This document shows, piece by piece, positions 12,101-21,876 of a DNA stretch of 64,000 nucleotides. The DNA comes from Chondrus crispus (lineage: Eukaryota > Rhodophyta > Florideophyceae > Gigartinales > Gigartinaceae), in assembly GCF_000350225.1 (NCBI RefSeq), contig NW_005179021.1, positions 124,001-188,000 on the forward strand. Direction: 5' to 3'. The translations under genes and the position numbers were made by a program. The notes below the pieces were generated by a model, which was given only the letters and a program-made list of their open reading frames with translations, did no database searches and was not told the DNA's origin. Each line of letters begins with the position of its first letter. Position 1 is the first letter of the stretch.

Positions 12101-13869
12101 TGTAGATGATGGAGGGCCCGAGGTAGGGGCGAGGAGCGGACCCTCAGGTGAAGGGCAAGCCGGACGTGGGGTCGGATCCCCGGCCGACGGTGGGGCTTCC
12201 CGAATTGAAATGGTTCCCGTCGAGCAGCTCGCAGGAGGAAGCTCGACGCGCGGAGGAGCCTCAGGGCGGGTTAAGCCCACGGGTGCCGTACATGACGGCA
12301 ATGGCAAGGTTGAGGTGGGTGTGACGAGCTGTCACTCGCGTGATGGGGAAGCAGGAAGTGAGGTTGGATTTACGTCGGAGGAAGACACGACTCGAAGCGA
12401 CAAGGTTTCTGCCGAGTTCGTGGGAGGAAGTACGACGCACACTGGGGCCTCAGGCGCGGAGGGACGGACCGGTGCAGAGAGAGGGGAAGTTGGGGCCGAA
12501 GGTCGAGAGCACATCTCAGGCTCTCGAGGATCCGCGTTCACCACAGTGACTGCGTTGGGGGTTGGTGGTTGATTTCCGAAACGGCGGCTCATCTGGGCCT
12601 CCCAGGCAGAACAGAGGGAGGAGGACCAGGGGTTGATCCACACGAAGTCGCCGGCAGCTGGATGATTTCTACCAGGGGAAAAAGAGGGTCGCTGGCGTGA
12701 AAAGGACCGAGACGAATTTTGTGGAGGAACGCAATCCCACGCTACGGTCTCGATCATATCGAGGAGGGCGTGCACTTCACGGTCCACATCGGACCCGCCA
12801 AGGGGGACAGAAAAATCGAGGAGACGCATCTGTTCGCGGAGTTTCGAAGGGAGGTGCCACAGGCGCCAACAGTCGAAAACTTCCCACAGGAGGGTGGCGG
12901 CGACTTTCACGCACCACTCCGTGAGAAACACAGTCCACAGCCCGTGCTGCGGATCGCGTAAATGACTGCCGTAATATGTCAGGATGGGGCCTAACTCAGC
13001 CCAGAAACCCTGACATACCTCTTATTGACTCCACCAGGACGGGGTTCGTTGGCATCGATTGGTGTAGTGCTGTCTGGAAATTTCACGAGCCTCAATCATC
13101 TGGTACGCCACGAAGTACCCAGTGTCGGATCGGACCCGACGTTCAAAGCGTACAGTATTTTGGAAAAAGAAAATACCGCCGCGCTTCGTATGGCGAAAGT
13201 TTGTGGGAAGAATGGCTTGGGTCCAAAACATGGCGTCGGTCGTGACGGTGCGTCGGTTGCGCCACAGTCGGTCCGCCTCGGACACGGGGTCACCGTAGGT
13301 GCAGTCGATGAGGTTGTCGAGGTAGAGTCGTTCCCCCTCCGTACGACACTGCCAAGTGTCGCAGTGGTAACATGAAGGTATGAGGGCGTCGGCCATAGGA
13401 ATCTCGATCCGAGTGAGCACAGCGTCCATGAAGCGCAGGGATAAGGAGGAGCGACCGCGCGGGGAGGAGTGACGTAAGATGGAGGTGGGTATAGCGATGC
13501 GGGCGCGCCAGTCAAAGGTGTGAATGGCCTGCAAAGGGAGGTTACCGGGCAACATGCCCGCATCATCGGCGAAATTATTTTTGATGCCGTCGAGGTCGCG
13601 GACGCCCACAGAGGAGAACCATTGAGCAGAAGCAAACAGGGCTGCGTTACCACGCATGGTTTTGTTCTGCAGCTCCTCGAGCGAAGGATGACGGCGGGCT
13701 ACCCAAGAGGAATGGTAGCCCGGATGGAAGGCCGGCTCGGCATGGTAACAGGGGGTAGACGGGGTATGGAAGGAAGACCCCGGGGCACTTCGAACTTGCG
13801 AGGAAAGCCAACGCCCGGACGTCTACGGGTGGCACTATCGTCCGAGTGTTCCGATGGAGAAGGAAGCAT
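12032..13869 (-). pseudogene. Unrecognised broken reading frame
   Basis: Minus-strand coding sequence in at least two frames. An amino-terminal frame from ATG 13869 ends quickly. An overlapping frame, open from about 13840, contains ATG 13657 and runs to a TAA near 13022. The same frame then continues (WAELGPILTYYGSH, then WCVKVAATLLWEVFDCWRLWHLP) to a stop near 12332. Past that stop the sequence is proline- and serine-rich and runs into the truncated CMC copy. The tryptophan-rich middle (CYHCDTWQC, RDLDGIKNNFADD) reads like a real protein, but I do not recognise a family. It lies between two mobile elements, so it may be element-encoded or a host relic. The gypsy element begins 126 bp upstream of ATG 13869. 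Confidence 0.45.
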
Positions 13870-13994
13870 GGTATTTTCGTCTTACCCTTGCTAGAACGCC
13901 GCGCAGAGTGATTGATGACAGGGAAACACGGTCAGCAGCGGCAGGAGATTATACGATGGCTGGGCGTTGCGCAAGGGCGCTCAGAAGGGGGATA

Positions 13995-14932
13995 TGTAGT
14001 GCAATACGCACCTGAAAAGGGGGGTGAAAAGAGATGAAAATGATGGGGTATGACAAGCAAAAGTGGAAGTCATTTCACTTTATTATTTTAATTATTAATT
14101 TTATTAGTTGCATATTAGTTATTTAACATTAGATTAGATCTAGGATCTAGCGCCGAGAGCTACTGTAGTGGCTCCGGCGGGGCGATATATACCTTAGCCC
14201 TCTGACGACCAAGTCAGTAAAGGTAACCCGAGTTGCCGGAGTTGAATGTCGCCTTTGTCGAAGTCCGTCTCTATCAAGACGCTCCCTTTTACCTAAGCCT
14301 ACGGCATCCTCTATCGCTCGGGGTCCCCTTTTCCCTTATCAATTTTCCTTTACTTCCCTATCCTAATTTCCCTTAATCTTGAGTTGGTCCCACCTTGTAG
14401 GATTGCGATCCGCAACGTGACGTCATTTGCCATCGGGCTTTTGTGTTGGTGCACCAGTGGTGCTTTTCTCAGTGTTGGTTCCATCGGAATCTGGTTGCGA
14501 CCGATCCGTTGTTGGTACTTTGCCATCGGGCAGTACGACGGTGTAGCGCTGCTACGTTTTCTTCTTTCCCGACGGGCTACGTTGCGACGTCCCCGTCGAA
14601 GACCTTATCAAGGGTATAAGGTGTACAAGGCGCTCTTCGAGCATTGGATTTACGACCCATCGGACCAGGTTTACCTAAACACCCCTCCGAACTCGTCGAG
14701 CAGTTGCCTTTACAAGTCTCCACCACCATTTACCGATCCCGGGGTGGGCCCTTCTCTTTGCCCCCCCCCTATCAGGGATCCGAGCTACTGCGGGCCGCAA
14801 ACCCGCTTAAAGAGGACAGGGAGCTTCGAACACTCCGTAGCGCTGTGCCGTTGGCAGTTGTTGTTTTTGTTGCTGTTGTTTGTGTTGGACCGTCGGACCT
14901 TGGTCTCTGCCTAACAGGCGCATTGCACTACA
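13995..14932 (+). repeat. LTR of gypsy element A (left, inverted)
   Basis: This 938-bp LTR starts TGTAGTGCAATACG and ends CGCATTGCACTACA. It is nearly identical to the reverse complement of 19831-20769 except for about 80-100 bp near 14236-14320, where the two differ heavily. A TATATA box lies at 14186-14191, just after a CTACTGTAG motif and a GC-rich stretch. The open frames at 14384-14914 and 14644-14997 are LTR sequence read by chance; the same frames occur in the other copy. Confidence 0.9.
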
Positions 14933-17477
14933 GATTTGGTCTTAAAGTCTGTACGGCCCAAATTACCGCTAGACATTCTTTTTCTGATACAGAGTAGTTT
15001 CTCTCGGCTGCGGCTAACGTTCTTGAAAAGAACCCGATGGGTTTGCGTTGCGCATCCGGGTGTGTTTGAAATAGTGCAGCGCCTATTTGGTAGTCGCTTG
15101 CATCGGTATCTACCGAGTAGGGTAGGTCCTTCTTCGGCAGCGCCAACACCGGCGGTGCCGAGATGGCGTCCTTGAGCTTATGAAAAGCATTCTTGCACGG
15201 TTCGTCGAATCCTTCCAACTGGACCGGTTGTCCCTTCTTCAACAGTTGATTGAGCGGATGCGCGATTTTCGCATAATGCGGAACGAATCTGCGGTAGACA
15301 TTACAAAGTCCCAAGAAGCTCCTGAGCTGGGTCTGCGTTTGAGGGTACCTCACTTGTTCCAATGCGACGGTTCGCGCAGCGTCCACTTCCAATGTACCTG
15401 GCCGGACGACATGGCCCAGGTACTTGATCTTTTCGACGAAAAATTCACACTTGCGAAGCTTGAGCTTCACACCTGCCTTCTCCAATACAGAAAGTATCTC
15501 ATCCACGTGCACGATGTGCTCCTCCCACGACTTGCTAAAAATTATTATGTCGTCCAGATACACCAAGCAGCACTTCCAACGGAACGGAGAGAGCAGGATA
15601 TCAATTGCTCTCTGAAACGTCGCTGGCGCGTTAGTTAGCCCGAAGGGCATTCTTGAGAAGCGATACAGTCCTGAGTGACACGAAAATGCGGTCTTGTCGC
15701 GGTCGCGCTCAGGGATAGGCATCTGCCAATATCCCGAGATCGCGTCCAACGCGGAGAAAACCTTGGTGTCACCAAGCGAGTCCAGGCACTCATCCATGCG
15801 CGGTAAGGGGTACGTGTCCTTCACCGTCACTGCGTTCAACCTGCGGTAGTCTACGCAAAAATGCATTGACCCGTCCGGCTTGGGCACCAGCAACACGGGC
15901 GATGCCCATTCTGACTGCGCTGGTTCTATCACTCCTGCCTCCAACATCTTCTGCACCTCTGCATCTTCTACTTCGCGGGCTTTAGGCCCGGCCCGATACG
16001 GGGCTTGTGCGATGGGACGAGTCTCAGGGATCAACTCGATCCGATGGACCGTGGTATTAATTTCGCCAAGCGTCCCATCCCACATCCTCGAATACTTCTT
16101 CAACATCCGACGGAATCTTTCGCGCAGCCGGTCCGGCACGTGGCCCAGGTCGAGTTCCTCCACGTCCGGCGGGGGAGGCTCAATCCGCCGCTCCGGCGTC
16201 GTAGTTGCCGTCGCGGAGAGCCTTTCCTGCCGTTCCCCTTGCTGGTCCTCGCGCGCTTGATCCGACGGTTCGCATCTTGCCTCGCCCGTAGGCGTCTTGG
16301 TGGAATTACGAAAATGTTCCTTCTTCCTTTCTTGAATTCCGAGAACTTCACCAATGGTGGTTTTGCTCTCGAGCGCGGCTCTCGGGTGCGGTAATAATTC
16401 TGGCACCACTTGGCCTTTTTGCACCCTGACAGGGTACGTCCTAAAATTCGCAACGAGTAAACGAAATGGCCTGTCAGGCTCAACCTGAACGACACCATTC
16501 GTGCACGTCAACCCGTGCCTTTCGTACAACAACGAGTACGGCTGAACTACAACCAAGCCCGCCCTCTTCGAGGTGCATTCCACGACGCGTTGCGTCCCTG
16601 CCTCGATAGTCGTGGCTCTTGCCACTTTTACCTTAGTGGAAATTCGCTCCACCTTTCCATCATTCTCGTCCTCTCCCGGGACGAGATTCTTCTTCCCTCT
16701 TCTCGTCGAGAACTGCCTAACTATCGGAACCTCCGAGAAATCCGCCAACTCAACCGTTTTCTTCCTTGGATAAAGTGCTTCCACAAACCGGTCACAGTAG
16801 TCCGCGCCTAGAATTAGCGGGACGGCTAGTTTTTCGCATACAATAAACTCGGCTGCGGCCACAAATTTTCCAAGCCTCACAGGCATTCTAATTGTGCCGA
16901 GAGTCCGGAGTGGCCTATTGTTTGCGTCGCCAATGTCTTGGGTCGGTCCGTAGGACACTAGAGATTCCATTCCAGCTGCGAGTTCCGATTTTCGCACAAG
17001 GTTTGGTCCGGCGCCGGTGTCTAAAACAGACAACACCCGGCTCATCAATCCGACTGTTGGTCCAATGTCCGCGTACACTTTGTAGTTTTTTCGCGCAAGA
17101 ACCAAAATCTTCTCGGGACATTCCCTTCGCTTAACCCTGTACCAGGGTCTTCCAACTTCTTCCAGCGGATGATCTCGGGCTCGGCTCAAAATTTTCTTGA
17201 CTTGAGCTGGCCCTTTGGGCTTATCCACCAATCCAACAACCTCCTCCTCGAGGCCTGACTTTTCCTTTAGAGACGGGGAACGGGGCTGAGCCCCGGGCAC
17301 AGTACGTCGACCCTGTGCCTCTCGCGACTCATGCGAGATTCCCCTCTCTAGTTTTCCTGCCGCTGCGGGATCCTTCTCGCATCCGACGGCGCGGGCCCCG
17401 CGGTGGGCCCTCTGAAGGGTTGGTTCGACCTCGGCGTTGAAGCACTCGGCGTGCTCGCCGTCTGCGAATCGAACCAA
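14928..17477 (-). CDS. Gypsy element A pol: protease, RT, partial RNase H
   Basis: Retrotransposon polyprotein in the -1 frame relative to gag, overlapping it by 130 bp. In order: aspartic protease with VLDTGAGPNLV near residue 150; RT with FCVDYRRLNAVTV, the fingers/palm block MPFGLTNAPATFQ and catalytic YLDD at about residue 640; a GLCNVYRRF connection block; and the start of RNase H (VDTDASDYQIG, EKECLAVIWAV). The frame ends at 14928, four codons after RPNL begins, because the inverted LTR is joined there. The normal rest of RNase H, the integrase and any chromodomain are missing. The 849-residue frame has no internal stop, so the truncation may be fairly recent. The closest relative in this window is pol at 55961. 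Confidence 0.9.
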   Translation of the reverse strand: MVRFADGEHAECFNAEVEPTLQRAHRGARAVGCEKDPAAAGKLERGISHESREAQGRRTVPGAQPRSPSLKEKSGLEEEVVGLVDKPKGPAQVKKILSRARDHPLEEVGRPWYRVKRRECPEKILVLARKNYKVYADIGPTVGLMSRVLSVLDTGAGPNLVRKSELAAGMESLVSYGPTQDIGDANNRPLRTLGTIRMPVRLGKFVAAAEFIVCEKLAVPLILGADYCDRFVEALYPRKKTVELADFSEVPIVRQFSTRRGKKNLVPGEDENDGKVERISTKVKVARATTIEAGTQRVVECTSKRAGLVVVQPYSLLYERHGLTCTNGVVQVEPDRPFRLLVANFRTYPVRVQKGQVVPELLPHPRAALESKTTIGEVLGIQERKKEHFRNSTKTPTGEARCEPSDQAREDQQGERQERLSATATTTPERRIEPPPPDVEELDLGHVPDRLRERFRRMLKKYSRMWDGTLGEINTTVHRIELIPETRPIAQAPYRAGPKAREVEDAEVQKMLEAGVIEPAQSEWASPVLLVPKPDGSMHFCVDYRRLNAVTVKDTYPLPRMDECLDSLGDTKVFSALDAISGYWQMPIPERDRDKTAFSCHSGLYRFSRMPFGLTNAPATFQRAIDILLSPFRWKCCLVYLDDIIIFSKSWEEHIVHVDEILSVLEKAGVKLKLRKCEFFVEKIKYLGHVVRPGTLEVDAARTVALEQVRYPQTQTQLRSFLGLCNVYRRFVPHYAKIAHPLNQLLKKGQPVQLEGFDEPCKNAFHKLKDAISAPPVLALPKKDLPYSVDTDASDYQIGAALFQTHPDAQRKPIGFFSRTLAAAERNYSVSEKECLAVIWAVQTLRPNL

Positions 17478-19654
17478 TTCTTGACCTTCAGGTAACTCGT
17501 CGATGGTATCCCTAACCTCTCCATCGGAGACAACGCCTCATAATTTTCCAAAACTCGGTGCATTTCCCGGAGGGAAAGAATGCACGTTGGCGCGGCGTGC
17601 CCCTTTTCATAGCAATGATAGCACACCAGACCGTGCGTCTTGACGGGATACGGCGTCCTAGGTCCTCCACGGGCCGGCGGCCTTCCTTGACGTTGCGGCC
17701 TTCCCATCCAGCCTGGCCTTCGAAACGTCGTACCCTTGTCTTCCATCGGAATGCGCGGCGCCGGCGTGTGGCCGCGCCCCCGAAACATCATCACGGGATC
17801 CGTGGGCTCTGAAAACGACTCCGTCGTGTATGCAGGCGTGGGTAAAGTTGACGACCCGCTGTCCCCGTAGTCCTCGTGTCCGTAGCCCTCCGATGGCTCA
17901 ATGAACTCGCCTTCGGCTACTAACGCTCCTTCGTAGTGATTTTCGCTACTTCCATGCGCACCGCGCTCATCTGACGCTGAAATGGACTCGGCTAAATGGA
18001 CGGCGGCGTGACTTTTGCGACCGGGATAAGAAGCCCTTGGCTTCTTCCCCGCCCTGAACGTCGACGGCGTCTGAATCGTGACCTTCTTGGTCTTCTTGTC
18101 CTTAGCGCGGCTCGCCGAGCCATGCGCCTTCGCGTAATTCACTAGTCTCAAAAATGAAACGTCCCGATTGTCTTGCCGGTATTGAGATACCATCGGCTTG
18201 ATACTCGAATCGAGTCCTTCAATAAACATCGTCATTTGTTCTTCCATCGAAGATACATTTCCACATCGATTGCTTGCGTCCGTCAGACGGATATAAAATT
18301 CCATCTCGTCTTCAGACGGTCTTTGCTGAACTTCTCGCAATGCGAGCACAGCTTGACGGATCGCCTCGTCGGTTGCGAAACTCCTCAACAACCACTGTAC
18401 GGCCTCCGGCCAAACGGATATCTTTCCGTGATGGGCCCCGGCCGTCTGAGACACCGAAGTGTACTGTCTCAAGGCGATGCCGCTTAAAAATTCAGGCAAC
18501 AGGCGGATCGCTTGCCCCTCGTTCATTTCTTGAGTATCGAACTCCTGAACTAATTTTGCCAAAAAATCCAACACAAGGACCCCGTCCTCACCTGTGAACG
18601 TGTTGTCCTTCTTCACCTTAGGCGGAATATCTCTCCTGATTTTTCGCACGGCGGTCCGCCGGGAACTTGACAAATATGTCTGCGGGTTCCGCAAGCGGTA
18701 CGTTCGGTACGAAAGTAACTTCTTGAAGAGGTAGTTGGTCGGATTCAGCTTCTCCAACTCCTCCCATCGCGGCCCGTGCCGCGTTGCGACATCTTCGGGC
18801 TCCGCGTCCTTGTCTCTCCGCGAAGCGGACGAAGTGACTCCGCCTCGTCTGGAGGAAATTTTCTTGCTTGACGAAATTTCGTTTCCGTCTTCTGAACGGC
18901 GTTCGGAATCGCCCGAATGGTTCGACGAACCGCCGTTACCATCTTCGGAGTGACCAAGCGACTCCGACTGTGAGTCGCGGTTCTCCGGATCTTCACTACA
19001 GTGACCCTTGCTTGTACGTCGCTTGTCCTTCTTCGAGGGCTTCGACTTGGAACTCCGCTGCCGAGCGGGCTTGTCCTTCTTCGACCGACGGTCGCCCTCT
19101 CTACCCGAAGGGAGCGGCTCGTCGTCCGATCCTTGCGGAGCTTGATCCGCGGCCTGCTCAAGGTCCTTGAGACGTTGCGCGGCGCGATCGAATCGGTCAT
19201 CGATGCTTGCTCTGAATTTTCCTAAGGACTCCAAGGCTTGATTCGCGTCGCGCCTCGCGTCCTTGACCGAAATTTTCAACGAGGCTAGGACCTCCGGCTC
19301 CAGACCGTCGGTCGCCTCACCTCGCTCCTTCTCGACGAGATCCACTCGAGCCGACAGCTCTCCCAAAACGGTGTGGAACTCGGATGCTTGCAACTCCAGT
19401 TGCTTCCGGACGAGGGCTAATTCAGCCTCGAGATTTTTCTTCGCTTCTTCGCGAATTTCGCTGCTCATCTTCTCCAACTTCTCGTCGAGATCAGTCTTGT
19501 CGGCGGCTATCCCCGTAGGGGATTCTTGATCTCCGGGGTCCGTGGCCGTATTGGCCTGGCTCCGGGTGCGAGGACCCCTCGAGATCCTCGACGCTCGTGC
19601 CGATCCGCTTCTACTCGCCCCGGGACCGACGTCCCCGGGTGCGCTTGTTGACAT
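17348..19654 (-). CDS. Gypsy element A gag polyprotein
   Basis: A 768-residue structural protein that would package the element RNA. The amino end is Ser/Arg/Gly-rich. Residues about 55-130 are strongly charged and heptad-like (probable coiled coil). A lysine/serine-rich stretch follows, then a capsid-like core beginning near YRTYRLRNPQTYLSS (compare YRTYRLENRSARYDAG in the gag at 53583), with the conserved pair FTGEDGVLVLDFLAKL versus FGGQDPIAVLGFLARF. A zinc knuckle CYHCYEKGHAAPTC (CX2CX4HX4C) lies near residue 676. The frame ends with GAAAACTAG inside the overlap with pol, a plausible but non-canonical slip region. The frame is intact. Confidence 0.88.
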   Translation of the reverse strand: MSTSAPGDVGPGASRSGSARASRISRGPRTRSQANTATDPGDQESPTGIAADKTDLDEKLEKMSSEIREEAKKNLEAELALVRKQLELQASEFHTVLGELSARVDLVEKERGEATDGLEPEVLASLKISVKDARRDANQALESLGKFRASIDDRFDRAAQRLKDLEQAADQAPQGSDDEPLPSGREGDRRSKKDKPARQRSSKSKPSKKDKRRTSKGHCSEDPENRDSQSESLGHSEDGNGGSSNHSGDSERRSEDGNEISSSKKISSRRGGVTSSASRRDKDAEPEDVATRHGPRWEELEKLNPTNYLFKKLLSYRTYRLRNPQTYLSSSRRTAVRKIRRDIPPKVKKDNTFTGEDGVLVLDFLAKLVQEFDTQEMNEGQAIRLLPEFLSGIALRQYTSVSQTAGAHHGKISVWPEAVQWLLRSFATDEAIRQAVLALREVQQRPSEDEMEFYIRLTDASNRCGNVSSMEEQMTMFIEGLDSSIKPMVSQYRQDNRDVSFLRLVNYAKAHGSASRAKDKKTKKVTIQTPSTFRAGKKPRASYPGRKSHAAVHLAESISASDERGAHGSSENHYEGALVAEGEFIEPSEGYGHEDYGDSGSSTLPTPAYTTESFSEPTDPVMMFRGRGHTPAPRIPMEDKGTTFRRPGWMGRPQRQGRPPARGGPRTPYPVKTHGLVCYHCYEKGHAAPTCILSLREMHRVLENYEALSPMERLGIPSTSYLKVKNWFDSQTASTPSASTPRSNQPFRGPTAGPAPSDARRIPQRQEN

Positions 19655-19810
19655 CGCTCGTACGAGCGGACCTACGCAGCAAAGAGGTTACAAACAGAAA
19701 GAAAATAAAAAAAGAGTCCGTTCCCAGACCACTTTTGTAGTGCGTCTCCAGACCGGGACTGTCGTCGACAAAAATTCTAGGTCGGGTCTCCTGCACAGTA
19801 AACAAAAATT

Positions 19811-19826
19811 CTAGGTCGGGAGACCA
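19811..19826 (-). other. Candidate primer-binding site of gypsy element A
   Basis: On the minus strand, four bases after the LTR end, the sequence reads TGGTCTCCCGACCTAG. TGG followed by about 13 bases is the expected form of a site complementary to a tRNA 3' end (CCA). Part of this block is repeated a few dozen bases further in (AAAAATTCTAGGTCGGG occurs twice between 19770 and 19820). I cannot name the tRNA. Confidence 0.5.
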
Positions 19827-19830
19827 CTTT

Positions 19831-20769
19831 TGTAGTGCAATGCGCCTGTTAGGCAGAGACCAAGGTCCGACGGTCCAACACAAACGACAGCAACAAAAAC
19901 AACAACTGCCAACGGCACAGCGCTACGGAGTGTTCGAAGCTCCCTGTCCTCTTTAAGCGGGTTTGCGGCCCGCAGTAGCTCGGATCCCTGATAGGGGGGG
20001 GGCAAAGAGAAGGGCCCAGCCCGGGATCGGTAAATGGTGGTAGAGACTTGTAAAGGCGACTGCTCGACGAGTTCGGAGGGGTGTTTAGGTAAACCTGGTC
20101 CGATGGGTCGTAAATCCAATGCTCGAAGAGCGCCTTGTACACCTTATACCCTTGATAAGGTCTTCGACGGGGACGTCGCAACGTAGCCCGTCGGGAAAGA
20201 AGAAAACGTAGCAGCGCTACACCGTCGTACTGCCCGATGGCCAAGTACCAACAACGGATCGGTCGCAACCAGATTCCGATGGAACCAACACTGAGAAAAG
20301 CACCACTGGTGCACCAACACAGAAGCCCGATGGCAAATGACGTCACGTTGTGGATCGCAACCCTACAAGGTGGGACCAACTCAAGATTAAGGGAAATTAG
20401 GATAGGGAAGTAAAGGAAAATTGATAAGGAAAAAGGGGACCCCCGAGCGCAAAGGATAAAGTAACCTGTAGTTGAAGGGAATGCCTTGTAAAAGACGGGC
20501 TTCAACCAAGGCGATATCAGACTCTGGCAACTCGGGTTACCTTTACTGACTTGGTCGTCAGAGGGCTAAGGTATATATCGCCCCGCCGGAGCCACTACAG
20601 TAGCTCTCGGCGCTAGATCCTAGATCTAATCTAATGTTAAATAACTAATATGCAACTAATTAATTATTAATAATTAAAATAATAAAGTGAAATGATTTCC
20701 ACTTTTGCTTGTCATACCCCATCATTTTCATTTCTTTTCACCCCCTTTTCAGGTGCGTATTGCACTACA
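19831..20769 (-). repeat. 5' LTR of gypsy element A
   Basis: This 939-bp LTR reads on the minus strand from TGTAGTGCAATACGCACC (20769) to GCATTGCACTACA (19831). It directly precedes the primer-binding site and gag, as a 5' LTR should. It is an inverted copy of 13995-14932. Confidence 0.92.
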
Positions 20770-20955
20770 CTACTCAATACAGACGTTTGCGTTTGTTTCT
20801 CTGTGGTTGACCTTCAGATGCAAAAGTTTAAGTATTCGGAGACAGGAGTGGTGCCGCGCATAGCACTACGTGTACTTATTCTTCTCCCAGCGGACCTAAT
20901 ACATGCTATTTTTGTCGCTTGCTCCTGGGTATGACGCCCGCCGGCCACTTGTTCC

Positions 20956-21876
20956 TGTAGTATGACTATCCTTGTACTGACCACTCGGAAACGAGGAACG
21001 TTAGAGGTAATGGAACGCGCGCTATTGGATACCCAGGCGCGAACGTAAACCGTACGTATGAACTCTAAGATCGGGAAGACACAGGTGGCCAGTGACGCTC
21101 GGCCGGTCGGAGGTGCTAACACCGCACGGCTGGTCACGAGTTAGAAGCCCGAGCGCTAAGGGAAACCGATATCGGAAGTAGCTTGAACCCGTAATGGGAA
21201 AGGAGGCGAGTCTGCCTCCTCTTTACTGAAATGGGGCAGGTGGTAAGGTCTTAACCCCTCAGACGGACGCTGGGACACCTGTTCCGCTACAGTAGCTGTT
21301 ACGTACTGTGGACCAGCTACTGAACTGAATTGTCTAACTTGGGCCATTATTTACTAATTCCTACCTATCAACCGGCTGGATAGTACACGTGTGGTCGGCG
21401 GGGTGCTACAGTACTCCGCCCCAGGCGCCAGCTGTTAATACGACTCCTTACGGTTGTGTCTGCGCTCACAGAAGAGCTTACTGTACGCCGGGCGGCGGCG
21501 GTGGCGTCGTTACCTTCGCGCGATTATACTGCAGAGGTCAGGGGAGGGGCGCTTGCTTCAGACTACCTGCAGCCTGGAGACTCCCTATTTTGTACCCCCT
21601 AGCGAGGCAGTGGCTCAGGACAGACTACAGTAGCTGTGCTTACTGTGTCCAGCTTACTCTATACTCCAGCTTACGGTAACTAAAATTAAATTACTGTGCC
21701 AAACCACCGATTTAGCGCGCAACCAGGTGTACACCCATACAAGCTGGTTCTACTTAGTACAGGAGGGCGCCCACGTGGCTACTTATACACGTGCTGGCCA
21801 CGTACGTACCGTGTCGGCTAACAGATTACTACCGACGCCCGCTCGTTACAGTAGCGGTCGTATCCATTGTACTACA
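20956..21876 (-). repeat. LTR related to family C
   Basis: Minus-strand LTR starting TGTAGTACAATGG (at 21876) and ending in a CATACTACA-type terminus (20956). The U5 end shares CCTCGTTTCCGAGTGGTC with LTR C at 3060-3080. The middle shares the GGAGGCAGACTCGCCTCC block and the TTAACCCCTCAG-type block of families B and C. It is longer than the C copy at 1788 and clearly diverged. The flanking five bases (GTTCC and GTATG) do not match, so its ends may be imperfect or it may be a remnant. It contains several TACAGTA motifs. Confidence 0.65.

Larger units (their letters stand above)
13995..20769 (-). mobile_element. Ty3/gypsy element A with inverted LTRs and no integrase
   Basis: Internal genes read on the minus strand (gag 19654-17348, then pol to 14928). 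The right LTR (19831-20769) is in the expected minus orientation. The left LTR (13995-14932) is in the opposite, plus orientation, and its U5 terminus (CATTGCACTACA, ending 14932) is joined directly to the RNase H coding sequence. Integrase and the normal 3' LTR are therefore absent, and both outer ends are U3 ends (TGTAGTGCAAT). The flanking five bases are GGATA on the left and CTACT on the right, so there is no target-site duplication. The structure is a fold-back derivative that cannot transpose by itself. Confidence 0.85.

Noticed and set aside
12093-12931. Plus-strand Gly/Ser/Thr-rich frame 12093-12572
   Set aside because: It is antisense to a minus-strand frame with normal composition and has no motif of its own.
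13022-13657. Treating the broken minus gene as the missing integrase of gypsy element A
   Set aside because: No HHCC or DDE integrase motifs are present, and it lies outside the LTR end.
14384-14997. Plus-strand frames of 117-176 codons before gypsy element A pol
   Set aside because: They are LTR sequence; the same frames occur in the inverted LTR copy at 19849-20505.
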